In this document: positions 37,502 to 45,845 of the stretch, piece after piece
Layout: every line of letters begins with the position of its first letter
Numbering within the stretch: the first letter of the stretch is position 1
DNA from: Methylomonas sp. MK1
Lineage (GTDB): Bacteria; Pseudomonadota; Gammaproteobacteria; Methylococcales; Methylomonadaceae
Assembly: GCF_000365425.1 (NCBI RefSeq)
Contig: NZ_AQOV01000001.1
Location: forward strand, 682,001 to 746,000
Direction: 5' to 3'
DNA length: 64,000 nucleotides
Position numbers and translations under genes: made by a program
Notes under the pieces: model-generated
What the model was told of the DNA's origin: nothing
The model's database searches: none
Seen by the model: only the letters and a program-made list of their open reading frames with translations

Positions 37502-38245
37502 CTATACACGTTTCAGGTAACGGACAGTGGCAAAGGCTTTACCGATATACCAACCTGCGGCATAAACCAGGATGCAGAGTAGCGCTGCAAAAAAGGCGGA
37601 TAAAGGAGCGGCCATCTGGCCATATGTTCGTAATGTGCCTCGTTCTATGATGCGTAGATATTCCGGCATACCCGCCCGTAAGTATTCAAAACCAAATTGA
37701 TCGGCGATGGTTTGCAATCCACCTTGCCATTCAATTGGAACATGGAACATAGCAAAAATAGGCCAGTTAGTTGGATAGAATAAAAGCGCAAAAGAAGCGC
37801 CCCCTGCAATCGCAGTCACTAGAAAACTAGGTGACAACATCAAAATAGCATCCAAAACTAAGGCGCTAGGAATCATGGTGGCTGGTAGCACAAAATTTAG
37901 TGGGTAATTGGTCCAAATTTGATAGGCGGTCACGCGAGTGATCCACATGCCCAGCATTAAACCCACTACTGATAAAGTTGCACCCATAGGCAAACGAAAA
38001 TGGGTCCATAATACCGATTGCACTGCTGCGGGCCAGGCAATCATCAGAACGGGCGTCACAAGCGGCCAATATTGCCGGTCTTTCCAATCGAGCCAAAAAT
38101 CCCAGTCGCCCACCGTTAGCATGAAATGCAGATGATAAGAGCCAATATATAAAAATCCGGCTAACACCAAGATTAGATAATCATAAATCCTGGAGACCGT
38201 GGCGGTTTCTTTATCAAAACCGGTGGATACGCTAATTGTTGACAT
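37502..38245 (-). CDS. pxmA: pXMO subunit A (PmoA/AmoA family)
   Basis: The 247-residue protein has six or seven membrane spans. The segment GDWDFWLDWKDRQYWPLVTPV covers the diagnostic GDWDFW site used to amplify pmoA/amoA genes. It is the first gene of the operon, with 10 bp to pxmB. A perfect TGTACCG-TT-CGGTACA palindrome lies 34 bp upstream of the start. Gene order pxmA-pxmB-pxmC and the divergent pmoA sequence are the hallmarks of the pXMO group described in Methylococcales. Confidence 0.94.
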   Translation of the reverse strand: MSTISVSTGFDKETATVSRIYDYLILVLAGFLYIGSYHLHFMLTVGDWDFWLDWKDRQYWPLVTPVLMIAWPAAVQSVLWTHFRLPMGATLSVVGLMLGMWITRVTAYQIWTNYPLNFVLPATMIPSALVLDAILMLSPSFLVTAIAGGASFALLFYPTNWPIFAMFHVPIEWQGGLQTIADQFGFEYLRAGMPEYLRIIERGTLRTYGQMAAPLSAFFAALLCILVYAAGWYIGKAFATVRYLKRV

Positions 38246-38278
38246 AATTCACTCCTCGTCGCAATTTGCAACATTATT

Positions 38279-38294
38279 TGTACCGTTCGGTACA
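38279..38294. promoter_or_regulatory. Probable TetR operator upstream of pxmA
   Basis: TGTACCGTTCGGTACA has 7-bp arms and a 2-bp centre, 34 bp before the pxmA start. Near-identical palindromes precede the tetR gene (39459-39474) and the membrane-protein gene (61038-61053). A half-site occurs at 38692-38707 ahead of the truncated tetR. Confidence 0.7.
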
Positions 38295-38334
38295 TTTTGG
38301 CGCAAAAAAAACGCCTGAATATAACAAGCACTTA

Positions 38335-38664
38335 CTAATCTAAATCAATCAATGCATTAGATATAATATGACTAACCGAATTCATGGGAAGAGTTTCGCT
38401 TCCCGTCGCCAGTAAACCGTAAAATAGACCAGTTAGAAAATCAGCGAGTGATTCAGGATCTTTATCGGTTGAAATTTCCCCTGAATTTTGCCCCTTGATA
38501 ATCGCCGACTTAAAACCTTTTTTAATTCCTCCAAGACCCTGCTCAAAGTACTTAGCAATTTTTGGATCTTTCTGCCAGAAAAAAAAATGAACAAAACAGT
38601 TATAGAGATTGGACGTCATCGTAGCTTGAGTTACTGCGTCTTTAGCTAAAAAAATCTGTGTCAC
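38335..38664 (-). CDS. TetR C-terminal domain without DNA-binding domain
   Basis: The 109-residue protein aligns with the second half of the neighbouring TetR protein (WQKDPKIAKYFEQGLGGIKKGFKSAIIKGQ.....FLTGLFYGLLATGS...ISNALIDLD). No helix-turn-helix is encoded upstream in any frame, so it is either a remnant of an upstream duplicate or a functional short protein that could bind the effector or form inactive heterodimers. It lies between tetR and pxmA, preceded by a half-operator. The expected start is not certain. Confidence 0.6.
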   Translation of the reverse strand: MTQIFLAKDAVTQATMTSNLYNCFVHFFFWQKDPKIAKYFEQGLGGIKKGFKSAIIKGQNSGEISTDKDPESLADFLTGLFYGLLATGSETLPMNSVSHIISNALIDLD

Positions 38665-38863
38665 GAAAAGTCCTCACGCATTGCGCCATTCTGTACCGTT
38701 TGGTTTTTTTGGTGCGCATAAATATATAAATATTCAGTTAATAAATGCCGTTTTTAAGGTATTACTTCATTAAGATTCACATATTGATTATCTCCTTGTC
38801 GCTTATTTATATCGACTAGTACAGTATTATTACAAAAACATCTATTTTTTAGTTTATTAAAAA

Positions 38864-39442
38864 TCAATCCAGCAGGATAAGTGCATTTGAAATAACCTTT
38901 TCTAAAGTTTTACGATCAGGGTTGGCGCTACCCATAACTTGCAAACCATAAAAAATACCAGTAAAAAAATATGCGAGCGAGTCGGAATCTTTATCAGCAG
39001 CAATTTCCATATCTTTTTGACCTCGAATGATGACCTGACGGAAAGCATCTTCGACTTGTTTGATACCGCCTTCAACTTCTTCAGATATTTTTGCGTCAGT
39101 TTGCCAAAACTCCAACGCAGTTTTTCCAAACATGCAACAACGCTTGTCTTCAATGGCCCTATCCATAACTCTAACCAAAATCCGCTCAATCGCGTTTTTG
39201 GCAGGTAAACTTGCCATGATATCGGCTATTTCGCGCACCATAGCTCGCTTACTTCTATAAAGTTTCAGCGCATCTAAAAATAGCTCATGTTTGCTACCAA
39301 AGGTTGCATAAAAACTTCCTTTTCCTATGCCCATGTTGTTCAAAAGGTCACTCAGAGAAGCTCCTTTATACCCTTTATCCCAAAAAACATACATCGCTCT
39401 AGTAAGAGCTTCTTGAGTATCGAATTCTTGATATCTTGCCAT
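38864..39442 (-). CDS. TetR-family repressor, likely regulator of pxmABC
   Basis: The 192-residue protein has a full TetR HTH (ALTRAMYVFWDKGYKGASLSDLLNNMGIGKGSFYATFGSKHELF) and a C-terminal effector domain with ITGIFYGLQVMGS-type features. A CC pair (Cys102-103, KRCCMFGKTAL) is in the position where NemR/AcuR-like relatives carry reactive cysteines. Its own promoter contains TATACCATTTGGTACA 17 bp upstream, matching the palindrome ahead of pxmA. Autoregulation and control of pxmABC are inferred from these shared sites. The effector is unknown; a reactive electrophile is one option. Confidence 0.85.
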   Translation of the reverse strand: MARYQEFDTQEALTRAMYVFWDKGYKGASLSDLLNNMGIGKGSFYATFGSKHELFLDALKLYRSKRAMVREIADIMASLPAKNAIERILVRVMDRAIEDKRCCMFGKTALEFWQTDAKISEEVEGGIKQVEDAFRQVIIRGQKDMEIAADKDSDSLAYFFTGIFYGLQVMGSANPDRKTLEKVISNALILLD

Positions 39443-39458
39443 AAAACTTAAATTTTAA

Positions 39459-39474
39459 TATACCATTTGGTACA
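39459..39474. promoter_or_regulatory. TetR operator at the tetR promoter
   Basis: TATACCATTTGGTACA differs from the pxmA palindrome at three positions (second G to A, central G to A, C to T) and lies 17 bp upstream of the tetR start. It supports autoregulation. Confidence 0.65.
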
Positions 39475-39540
39475 GAATCTACACTATATTATCAGCCATG
39501 TCAATCAATCTGAGCATTTTTTATCGGCGTTCATAAGTCA

Positions 39541-39715
39541 ATTGAAGTCGACGGCAGGCAGCTGCGAACGTCTTTGTTGGTCAGCGCCGTTTCATTGCAC
39601 CATCGGATTTCGCCGCCTTCAGCCTTAGCTTGGGCGGCAATCACAGGATAGTGTTCTTCAGCCTAGCTTTGACGGCTTCCGGACGTTGTTCGTAGGCTTT
39701 CTTGATCGGCTTTTA
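39541..39715 (-). pseudogene. IS630-family transposase remnant
   Basis: Reading the minus strand with one frameshift gives KAYEQRPEAVKARLKN followed by YPVIAAQAKAEGGEIRWCNETAL. This matches the segment around the second catalytic region of IS630 transposases (EAV..W.....P.I...AKAEGAEI.W.DE.GL), with the key Asp replaced by Asn. No ends were found. It is one of several dead transposase scraps that separate the pxm and cofactor regions. Confidence 0.55.
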
Positions 39716-39748
39716 CGGCGTGAAACCCTAGTGTTTAGGGCATTTACA

Positions 39749-39934
39749 TTACCAAAGCTTATTGACATTTCTTGGCGGATTGCAGCCTGGGCATTGAAAA
39801 CCGGATGGCCATCGGGCCTGAAGTAACGCTTCGGCGCACTGGCTTTCAGTGCCGTACTGCTTCATGAAATCCATCAAGCTGAAGCCTTTTTGAAATTGGA
39901 TCGGGTTTTTTTCATGGCATGGATCTCCAGGCAA
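39749..39934 (-). pseudogene. IS1595-family transposase N-terminal remnant
   Basis: The fragment NPIQFQKGFSLMDFMKQYGTESQCAEALLQARWPSGFQCPGC carries the zinc-ribbon start of IS1595-type transposases (ISXO2-like), and stops soon after the first CxxC. Catalytic sequence is missing. It lies directly beside the IS630 scrap, so this interval is a graveyard of insertions. Confidence 0.6.
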
Positions 39935-40022
39935 GTCAAGGCTTCAGCTCGACTAACCGAATGGTCAAAAGTTGCTGTGGGTCGTGGGTAATCAGGAAAA
40001 GTTATGTATTTCCCAAAGCGGG

Positions 40023-40450
40023 TTATTGACTTATCAATTCCATCAATGTGCTCATACGAATAACGCATTGGGGAAGAATTCCTCCCACCGCAAGCGCGAA
40101 CCAAACTCTAATGACGAAAGCGTAATGCAACAACTCCTCGCGAAACCAAAATGTATGCCCCCACTCATTGAAGCCAACGGCAACAAAAATGATAAATGAC
40201 CCGAGAACGGCAAGTGTTAAAGGCAGAGAAATTCCTTTTGCAAATAATGGTAAACAAGTTCGCGCGTAAAACCACGATGCAGAACCCATGATAGTGTAGA
40301 ACAGAAAACATAAATAAAATTCAACTACATGATTAGCAGTAAAAATACTGTCCCAAATTGCCGCCTGATGCCATGCATTATCTTGTTCAGCAAAAAGCTT
40401 CCTGCCCAATAAACAGCAAATGTATATATGCTAATCCACATGGTCAAAAC
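40023..40450 (-). pseudogene. Decayed second pxmC
   Basis: The minus strand encodes TMWISIYTFAVYWAGS, then after a 1-bp frameshift AEQDNAWHQAAIWDSIFTANHVVEFYLCF through to MELISQ-stop, matching pxmC residues from about 113 to the end. The region equivalent to NEWGHTFWFREELFGAYMH has lost the FGAYM residues, so the last copper-ligand spacing is destroyed, and the N-terminal 110 residues are absent. It must be non-functional. It shows that a second pxm locus once existed or that part of the cluster was duplicated. Confidence 0.85.
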
Positions 40451-40546
40451 AAGATACGCCAAAACTGGTTGGTTGAATGAGTTCTTATCGCAGACCGTCA
40501 GAAATAGCGAATTTATTGCATTATAAAATTACACTAATTTTGTTGA

Positions 40547-40571
40547 ATAGGATAATCCTATTCAATCATAG
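40547..40571. promoter_or_regulatory. Tripartite LysR-type motif, copy B (before EthD-like gene)
   Basis: On the minus strand this reads CTAT-N6-ATAG-N7-CTAT with every block exact. It ends 75 bp before the start of the plus-strand EthD-like gene. Relative to that gene it has the same orientation as copy E has to the other EthD-like gene, where the distance is 71 bp. Confidence 0.65.
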
Positions 40572-40646
40572 AAAATAGGTATTTTACTAATCATAAAAAC
40601 TGGTGTTTTATATGCGCCACCATTTAGATAGCCATACAATAAACTT

Positions 40647-40949
40647 ATGAGTTCAGCAAAATTAATTGTAATTTACCCTGTGCCGACCGATATGAAAACT
40701 TTTGAACGTCGCTACGCAGATGAGTATATCTCAATGGCTGTCGAAAAACTGGCAGGTAAAACCTCTTTCGTGGCTTCCTTTTTCCACTCCAAGGTCAATC
40801 AAATTGCTGCACCGTTTCATCGTATCGCCGAGGTGTATTTCCCTTTGAGCAGAGAGTTGGAAGCCTGTCTGAACTCATCTGGATGCCAGGAAACAGCCGG
40901 ATACGCAGTCGATATATCCAGTGGCAGTGCACCGTTTTTGACTGCATAA
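40647..40949 (+). CDS. EthD-like small dimeric alpha-beta barrel protein (copy 2)
   Basis: The 100-residue protein starts MSSAKLIVIYPVPTDMKTFERRYADEYISMAVEKL, and GCQETAGYAVDISSGSAPFL follows near its end. These match EthD-family proteins (ferredoxin-like dimeric barrels), which act on or bind small organics. It is clearly paralogous to the gene at 55257-55583 but ends about eight residues earlier (after APFLTA rather than APLFLMAEVEVIDF), so the last strand may be missing. A LysR-type motif lies 75 bp upstream. Function is unknown. Confidence 0.75.
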   Translation: MSSAKLIVIYPVPTDMKTFERRYADEYISMAVEKLAGKTSFVASFFHSKVNQIAAPFHRIAEVYFPLSRELEACLNSSGCQETAGYAVDISSGSAPFLTA

Positions 40950-41011
40950 TCATAACATCATGAATTATATAATGTTTTACAGAATGTGATGAGCGTAGAA
41001 GGAAGAGTCCG

Positions 41012-42020
41012 ATGAAAGCTAGTTTTAAAAAGCACTTGCCAACATACAGCATTAAAAGCCACGGGTTAAGGTTAGCGTTGTTCCTTGTTATGGTGGGAGT
41101 AATATCAACCAATGCCAATGCGCATCGTGGCGCGCTCGACGAAGTCGATGCCTGCAACACTCGGCTTGGCTTCGAGCGCGTGCATTTAACAGCCTATACA
41201 CCAACCCTGTCAGGCGACAGGGAATATTGCAATATCATTCCTGGTGTCGGCCCTACCAAACTAGTGTTCGATTATGAAGGTAAAAGCATGCGTAATTTCA
41301 GCGTTGAATTTGAGATCACTAAAGAGCCCGAAGGTACGAGGATTTTTTATCAGGAACCACAATTGATTAAAACTGGTACAACAAATGGTTCGGTCGATTT
41401 CAGCCAATATGGTGCGGGCCATTACTTGGCGCATATCGCTATCGTCGACAAGGATACCTGCTACGCGCGCAGGCTTTATCGTCGCCTATGCCGATCATCC
41501 GGAGTTATCGCCTAGCACCACTGTGGAATTAGGGACAATTCCGCATTTGATGGCCAAAAAATGGTGTATTGATGAAAAGCAGGTTTATATCACAGGGCAT
41601 TCAGACGGAGGGACTTCGGCGATGGCGCTAGCGTTTATGACGGGAACACGACACATTCCACACGCTATTGCACCTAGTGCTGCTGGTATTACTTATGAGG
41701 ATCTACGTGACCGCAAATGTCCAGAGCCCTTGTCGGTGATGATCATGCATAGCAGTAAAGATCGACTGTTCCCAGGATTTGGTCAGCAATCGGCCGGTTG
41801 GTGGGCATCCTGTAATAAATGTGATCCGATTCCGGATAAGCAAGGTGATGGTTGCATCTCTTATTCAGGGTGTGCCAATGGAGTAAAAACCTTATATTGC
41901 GAAGGTGATCAACCACATTCGCAGTGGCCTCTGCGGGATACCCAAATGATTGAGTTTTTTGTAACTTCAGAGCACCTTGATGGAATTGATAAATTAAGTG
42001 CGCGCATTGAAAAGAAATAA
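41012..42020 (+). pseudogene. Chimeric pseudogene: His-brace candidate fused to PHB-depolymerase-like hydrolase
   Basis: The first part (from ATG 41012, with AAGGAAGAG ribosome site) is a third His-brace paralogue, including signal peptide, NANA-HRG and HLTAY. After IVDKD at about 41455 it jumps out of frame into the hydrolase gene at PATRAGFIVAYADH, which runs to 42020 in another frame. The tract 41318-41923 reads the same as the intact genes (33922 to 33784, then 33222 onwards), while both flanks are clearly diverged. This points to gene conversion plus a deletion of about 560 bp at a TA microhomology. Confidence 0.88.
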
Positions 42021-42120
42021 TTATTTAAAATAAAAGTCAGTATTTCGCCGGGTATTACATTCTTTTGTTTGTATCCGGTGAGATGCTACCATTTTATATT
42101 CTGTAAACAGGGTGGACGGT

Positions 42121-42225
42121 TAGCTCCATCAGTAACTATATGACCAGCAATATCTACCAGCCATATAAACTCCCCCAAGGGTTGATGTATGAAGGTAATT
42201 GCTACTGGTTGATCTGGTGGAGCTA
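42121..42225. repeat. 105-nt structured repeat element, copy 2
   Basis: This copy is inverted relative to copy 1 (32454-32558) and the same length. Its ends are TAGCTCCATCAG (42121-42132) and CTGGTGGAGCTA (42214-42225), and the reverse strand interior has CAACCCTTGGGGGAGTTTAT. It lies 101 bp after the broken hydrolase gene, matching the position of copy 1 after the intact hydrolase. Confidence 0.65.
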
Positions 42226-42379
42226 ACCGCCCATCCCGCTTCTTGAAATGTATTTCATTCGATTGGGAGCACAGATATCAACAGAGTGAGAGTGATTTAT
42301 GCATCTTGTCTATTTACGTAAACTAAATAAAGATAATATATTGGTCAATAAAGTCAAGATTGGAAACAATTTACAGACC

Positions 42380-42531
42380 TTCATCATCAAAATATCAGTA
42401 CATTTGATGCGCGTGTACTGGGTTTGGGGGCGTTTCTCCCAAGCATTTTCTTACCTCCAAGAGAAGAATGCTAGAACTAACTCTTTCGCCATGTGGCGAA
42501 TAGGTGATGAGGGTCTTTTTTACAAATGCAT
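42380..42531 (+). pseudogene. hflC remnant
   Basis: The segment reads [10 protein letters not shown] in one frame and then FSYLQEKNARTNSFAMWRIGDEGLFYKC in another, matching HflC residues around [44 protein letters not shown]. At DNA level the similarity to the intact gene (about 29300-29460) is obvious with small indels. It belongs to the same decayed duplicate as pxmC' and the chimeric pseudogene. Confidence 0.75.
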
Positions 42532-42850
42532 TTAGCTATTTAATTCTCAATAGACAATACATGTTGACCATTAATATATCTATAAAACATAATATTATTA
42601 AAATCAATAAATTGCATAACGATATATTTAAATTGCAAATTTGAAAACAAGACAGAATATTTATTTTATTTGGCGTTAGCAGGATGTTTATATCTTGAAT
42701 GAACGTCGGCTTTATCAACGTTATCGAGTTAATTTTAGTTATGCTTTTGGAGCTAAGTAGTAAGAGGTAATATGAGGAATCATACCAGTAATATGGAACA
42801 AGTCGGACAGTATCTGCAGCAGTGGATGATCATAATAGTTTCAGAGCGTT

Positions 42851-44143
42851 ATGCGTAACATGATAGATAACGACATTCTTCATCTAAGCAGACCAGGTTG
42901 CAGTGACGAGCATGATCCGACAGCAATAACTGTGGATGTTGCACAGCAGTCCATTATAGATTGTGTCAAACCATTAGCTAGTACGGAGCAAGAACGATTA
43001 CCGTTGCGACAATCCATTGATCGCGTCTTGGCTGAAGATATTATTGCTGAAATGAATGTCCCCCCTTATGACAATTCGGCGATGGATGGGTTTGCCTTGC
43101 ATGCCGATGGTATACCGCAGAACGGGACGGTCACATTAAAGGTAGTTGGAAATAGTTTTGCCGGTCATCCATTTTTTGAGGGTTGTACAAGCGGCGAGTG
43201 TGTTCGCATAATGACGGGTGCAGTGATTCCGGCGGGTTGCAACACTGTAATCCCGCAGGAGCATGTCGAACTGCTCGGCGCAGAAAGCATTAGAATCGAT
43301 GGTCGTGCGAGACTAGGAGAAAATGTCCGATTCGTTGGCGAGGATATTCGTTTAGGGCAAACTGTGTTGACTTGTGGTCGACGATTAACGGCGGCAGATT
43401 TAGGGCTGTTATCTTCCTTAGGCATCAATAATGTTGCAGTAATGCGGCGCTTGCGGGTAGCCTTTTTCTCCACCGGTGATGAATTGCAGACAGTTGGGGA
43501 AGCCTTACAGCCAGGACAGATTTATGATAGCAATCGATATACGCTGTTTGGAATGTTGAGCCGCCAGCATTGCGATATAACTGATCTGGGCGTGATTGGC
43601 GACGATCCCATGCAAGTACGCAATACATTGCAATTAGCTGCGAAGAGTCATGATGTCATTATCAGCAGCGGCGGAGTGTCAGTCGGCAAAGCCGATTATA
43701 TATATCAAGTGTTGAACGAATTAGGCGACATTATCTTTTGGAAGGTGGCGATGAAGCCAGGACGACCATTAACCTTTGGCCGCCTGCAACAAGCATTGTT
43801 TTTTGGTTTGCCAGGCAACCCTGTAGCGGTAATGGTAAGTTTTAGCCAGTTTGTGCAGCCGGCCCTGCAGCGTTTTGGTGGCGAAATCACGCGTCCGCCT
43901 TTAATTTTACGAGCGGTGACCAGTTCACTTTTAAGGAAGCGAGCGGGGAGAACAGAGTACCAGCGTGGCATTTTGAGTCAGGCGTCTGATGGCGAGTTGA
44001 CAGTATGCAAGACAGGTGAGCAAGGCTCCGGAATTTTACGTTCTATGTCGCAAGCCAACTGTTTCATAGTCTTGACCGCCGATCAAACCCGAGTGGAAGC
44101 TGGTTCAACGGTAATCGTGCAACCTTTTGCTAGTTGGCTATAA
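42851..44143 (+). CDS. moeA: Molybdopterin molybdenumtransferase MoeA
   Basis: The 430-residue protein has all main MoeA signatures: VPPYDNSAMDGFA, RIMTGAVIPAG, SGGVSVGKADYI, MKPGRPLTFG and GLPGNPVAVM. It inserts molybdate (or tungstate in some organisms) into adenylylated molybdopterin. It is the only plus-strand cofactor gene here; the others run towards it on the minus strand. Base composition is closer to the host genes than that of moaC-A. Start could alternatively be the fourth codon. About 30 extra N-terminal residues precede the usual start of homology. Confidence 0.93.
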   Translation: MRNMIDNDILHLSRPGCSDEHDPTAITVDVAQQSIIDCVKPLASTEQERLPLRQSIDRVLAEDIIAEMNVPPYDNSAMDGFALHADGIPQNGTVTLKVVGNSFAGHPFFEGCTSGECVRIMTGAVIPAGCNTVIPQEHVELLGAESIRIDGRARLGENVRFVGEDIRLGQTVLTCGRRLTAADLGLLSSLGINNVAVMRRLRVAFFSTGDELQTVGEALQPGQIYDSNRYTLFGMLSRQHCDITDLGVIGDDPMQVRNTLQLAAKSHDVIISSGGVSVGKADYIYQVLNELGDIIFWKVAMKPGRPLTFGRLQQALFFGLPGNPVAVMVSFSQFVQPALQRFGGEITRPPLILRAVTSSLLRKRAGRTEYQRGILSQASDGELTVCKTGEQGSGILRSMSQANCFIVLTADQTRVEAGSTVIVQPFASWL

Positions 44144-44233
44144 AGTTTGAATAGAATGACTGAGCTAGTACGAACCGATTAATTCAATATAGAGGCGCCC
44201 CCCTGATTTGGGCATAAACCGTCATATTTAGTT

Positions 44234-44315
44234 GGTCGAGTAGCCCAAAGGAATCGCACCTTCAGGCTATCACATATCACGCAACGGTACGTGAATATCT
44301 CGATTCATACCGCTC
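44234..44315 (-). ncRNA. Group II intron 3' end remnant (domains V-VI)
   Basis: The minus strand of 44281-44315 reads GAGCGGTATGAAT.....ATTCACGTACCGTTGC, a domain V-like hairpin. It is followed towards 44234 by AGCCTGAAGGTGCGATTCC and TTTGGGCTACTCGACC, resembling the standard 3' end of bacterial group II introns. No maturase ORF remains. Only this tail is left, next to an IS6-family scrap. Confidence 0.5.
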
Positions 44316-44430
44316 TTATCGTTCAGTCATTCCGGCGAAGGTAATATGCCAATGTGCGAACAGGCCTGAGTTTTGCAGTGCTATCTTTTCATTCCGACCG
44401 TGAAAACTATCACCTCATAAAAAAATGAAG

Positions 44431-44570
44431 TGCCGCTTTCCTGTCCTGACGAGCGTTCAACAAAAAATCTATGGTGTAGCCTTCTTTGTCGAATGCCCGA
44501 TGGAGATATTTTCATTCGCTTTCACCTTAATATACTCGCGGGATTCTGAATCGGCTCAAGTCACAAAAGT
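44431..44570 (-). pseudogene. IS6-family transposase remnant
   Basis: The minus strand encodes EYIKVK and, in another frame after a stop in place of a tryptophan codon, KYLHRAFDKEGYTIDFLLNARQDRKAALHFFMR. This is the central DDE segment of IS6/IS26-like transposases (YIKV.G.W.YLYRAVDKEG.T.DFLL...RD..AA..F). It is truncated on both sides. Confidence 0.65.
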
Positions 44571-44984
44571 CCGCGCAAATGTGCTACCCAGATGCTTATT
44601 GCAATTGCTAAAGAGAGGCCTGTTTTGCTCGCTGAACACGGTATCATAAGTCGCCTTATTGTCCGGGAGTCGATCGCCTTGGTGATGTGACTTCTTTCAT
44701 GAAGCAAAAAAGCAAATATTGGAGCGCAAATACTTTACGGGTTGAAGCGGTCAGATACTCATAAATAAACCAAACTGAAAATGCAGATGTTTTCAAGTCT
44801 TATGGTTTATTTTAGTGTGTCTATATAGGTATCGCCAATTATATCAATATTTTCGAACTTATGCTTTTCGAGGACACTTTTTTTTAAGATGTCTATCTCT
44901 CGTTAAATGTTAAACAAATCAATAAATTGGTCTGATAATATTTAACGAGTTGACACACCGAAAATCTAAATTAACAATGGGAAG

Positions 44985-45155
44985 CTATTCCTTTAAACCG
45001 AAAACGCTGTAGAAAAAAAACATTAACGAAGGAAAAAAGGCAATTATAAACCCCAAAATTACTGCGAATATATATCTGTATTTATACACGAATAATAATA
45101 TTGGGCGAATTGCTTCTGTTAAGTGACCATACTGTTTTTTAATGATATTTTCCAA
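44985..45155 (-). CDS. Possible 56-aa small membrane protein (TTG start)
   Basis: A TTG preceded by AGAGGGGC gives a 56-residue ORF beginning LENIIKKQYGHLTEA with a hydrophobic region (YIFAVILGFIIAFFPSLMFFF). It is not similar to anything I know. It lies about 490 bp downstream of LysR-type motif copy C in the orientation that the other target genes show. Support is limited to the ribosome site and the membrane-like composition. Confidence 0.35.
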   Translation of the reverse strand: MENIIKKQYGHLTEAIRPILLFVYKYRYIFAVILGFIIAFFPSLMFFFYSVFGLKE

Positions 45156-45640
45156 TTTCTGCCCCTCTTTTTATAAAACTATATCGAATTATGACCGTTA
45201 GCTACCATTATTTACAAGCTTTTTAGGTCACTTAATACGGTTAAAATTCATGACATATTTTACCTATTCGGTTTATGCTTGGTTTACTTGATTAAAAATC
45301 AAAATTCAGACCAAATACCTTTGGCTCCAACTAGTATAAACGTTATGAATTGACCCAATAAAAAAGCAGTCCAATCCCTAACAAGAGTTTTTTATATCAT
45401 TCATTATGTACCACCTCAGATGCAGACATCCTGTTTCACTGTAAATTACTTTAATTAGAGCACAAGCCTATTCATTCAATAAGATTATTTATACTGCTTA
45501 CCATAGGTTTATCATATAGCTATTAGAGTGACACATATTTATTTTGCTTTAGGAAGATAAATTAATAATCGCAACCCTTTTATTGATGCGCCTAAATTCA
45601 TTTTAAATTAAATAAGACGTGTTTGTAAAAGACTAATTTC

Positions 45641-45665
45641 CCATGAAAAAATAGGGTTTATCTAT
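45641..45665. promoter_or_regulatory. Tripartite LysR-type motif, copy C (orphan)
   Basis: CCAT-N6-ATAG-N7-CTAT, with one mismatch in the first block, lies in the 690-bp AT-rich gap (45156-45845) between the small ORF and moaCB. No gene starts at the 71-75 bp distance seen for the EthD-like genes, so it may mark a lost target. Nothing else is recognised in this gap apart from a weak hairpin near 45805-45834 that may end the moaCB transcript. Confidence 0.45.
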
Positions 45666-45845
45666 GGATTAAAACTGCAAGTAAGTTCTTAATTTCAGTG
45701 TTTTTCTGATTCTGCAGATAATAAATCGCATATATCTGGCGGTTAATTTCAGAATTGCTTAAAATAACGGCAGGCACGTGATCGACGTTTGCAGGGCAGG
45801 CTTATACTCTGAGTAGACTGCTTATCAGAGTTTGGTTTATGGATA

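Noticed and set aside
41385..42020. Functional hydrolase starting within the chimeric region
   Set aside because: It lacks the N-terminal anchor and the oxyanion segment, begins in out-of-frame sequence, and no ribosome site precedes an internal ATG.
42299..42535. 78-codon plus-strand ORF
   Set aside because: Its second half is an hflC fragment and its first half is in a different frame from the hflC-like sequence, so the ORF itself is accidental.
44425..44649. 74-codon plus-strand ORF
   Set aside because: The opposite strand carries an IS6-family transposase remnant, which explains the sequence better.
45340..45400. Short ORF MNDIKN with a slippery A-AAA-AAC heptamer on the minus strand, possibly a programmed frameshift
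   Set aside because: The products in either frame are about 20-35 residues with no support, and such heptamers are common in AT-rich DNA.
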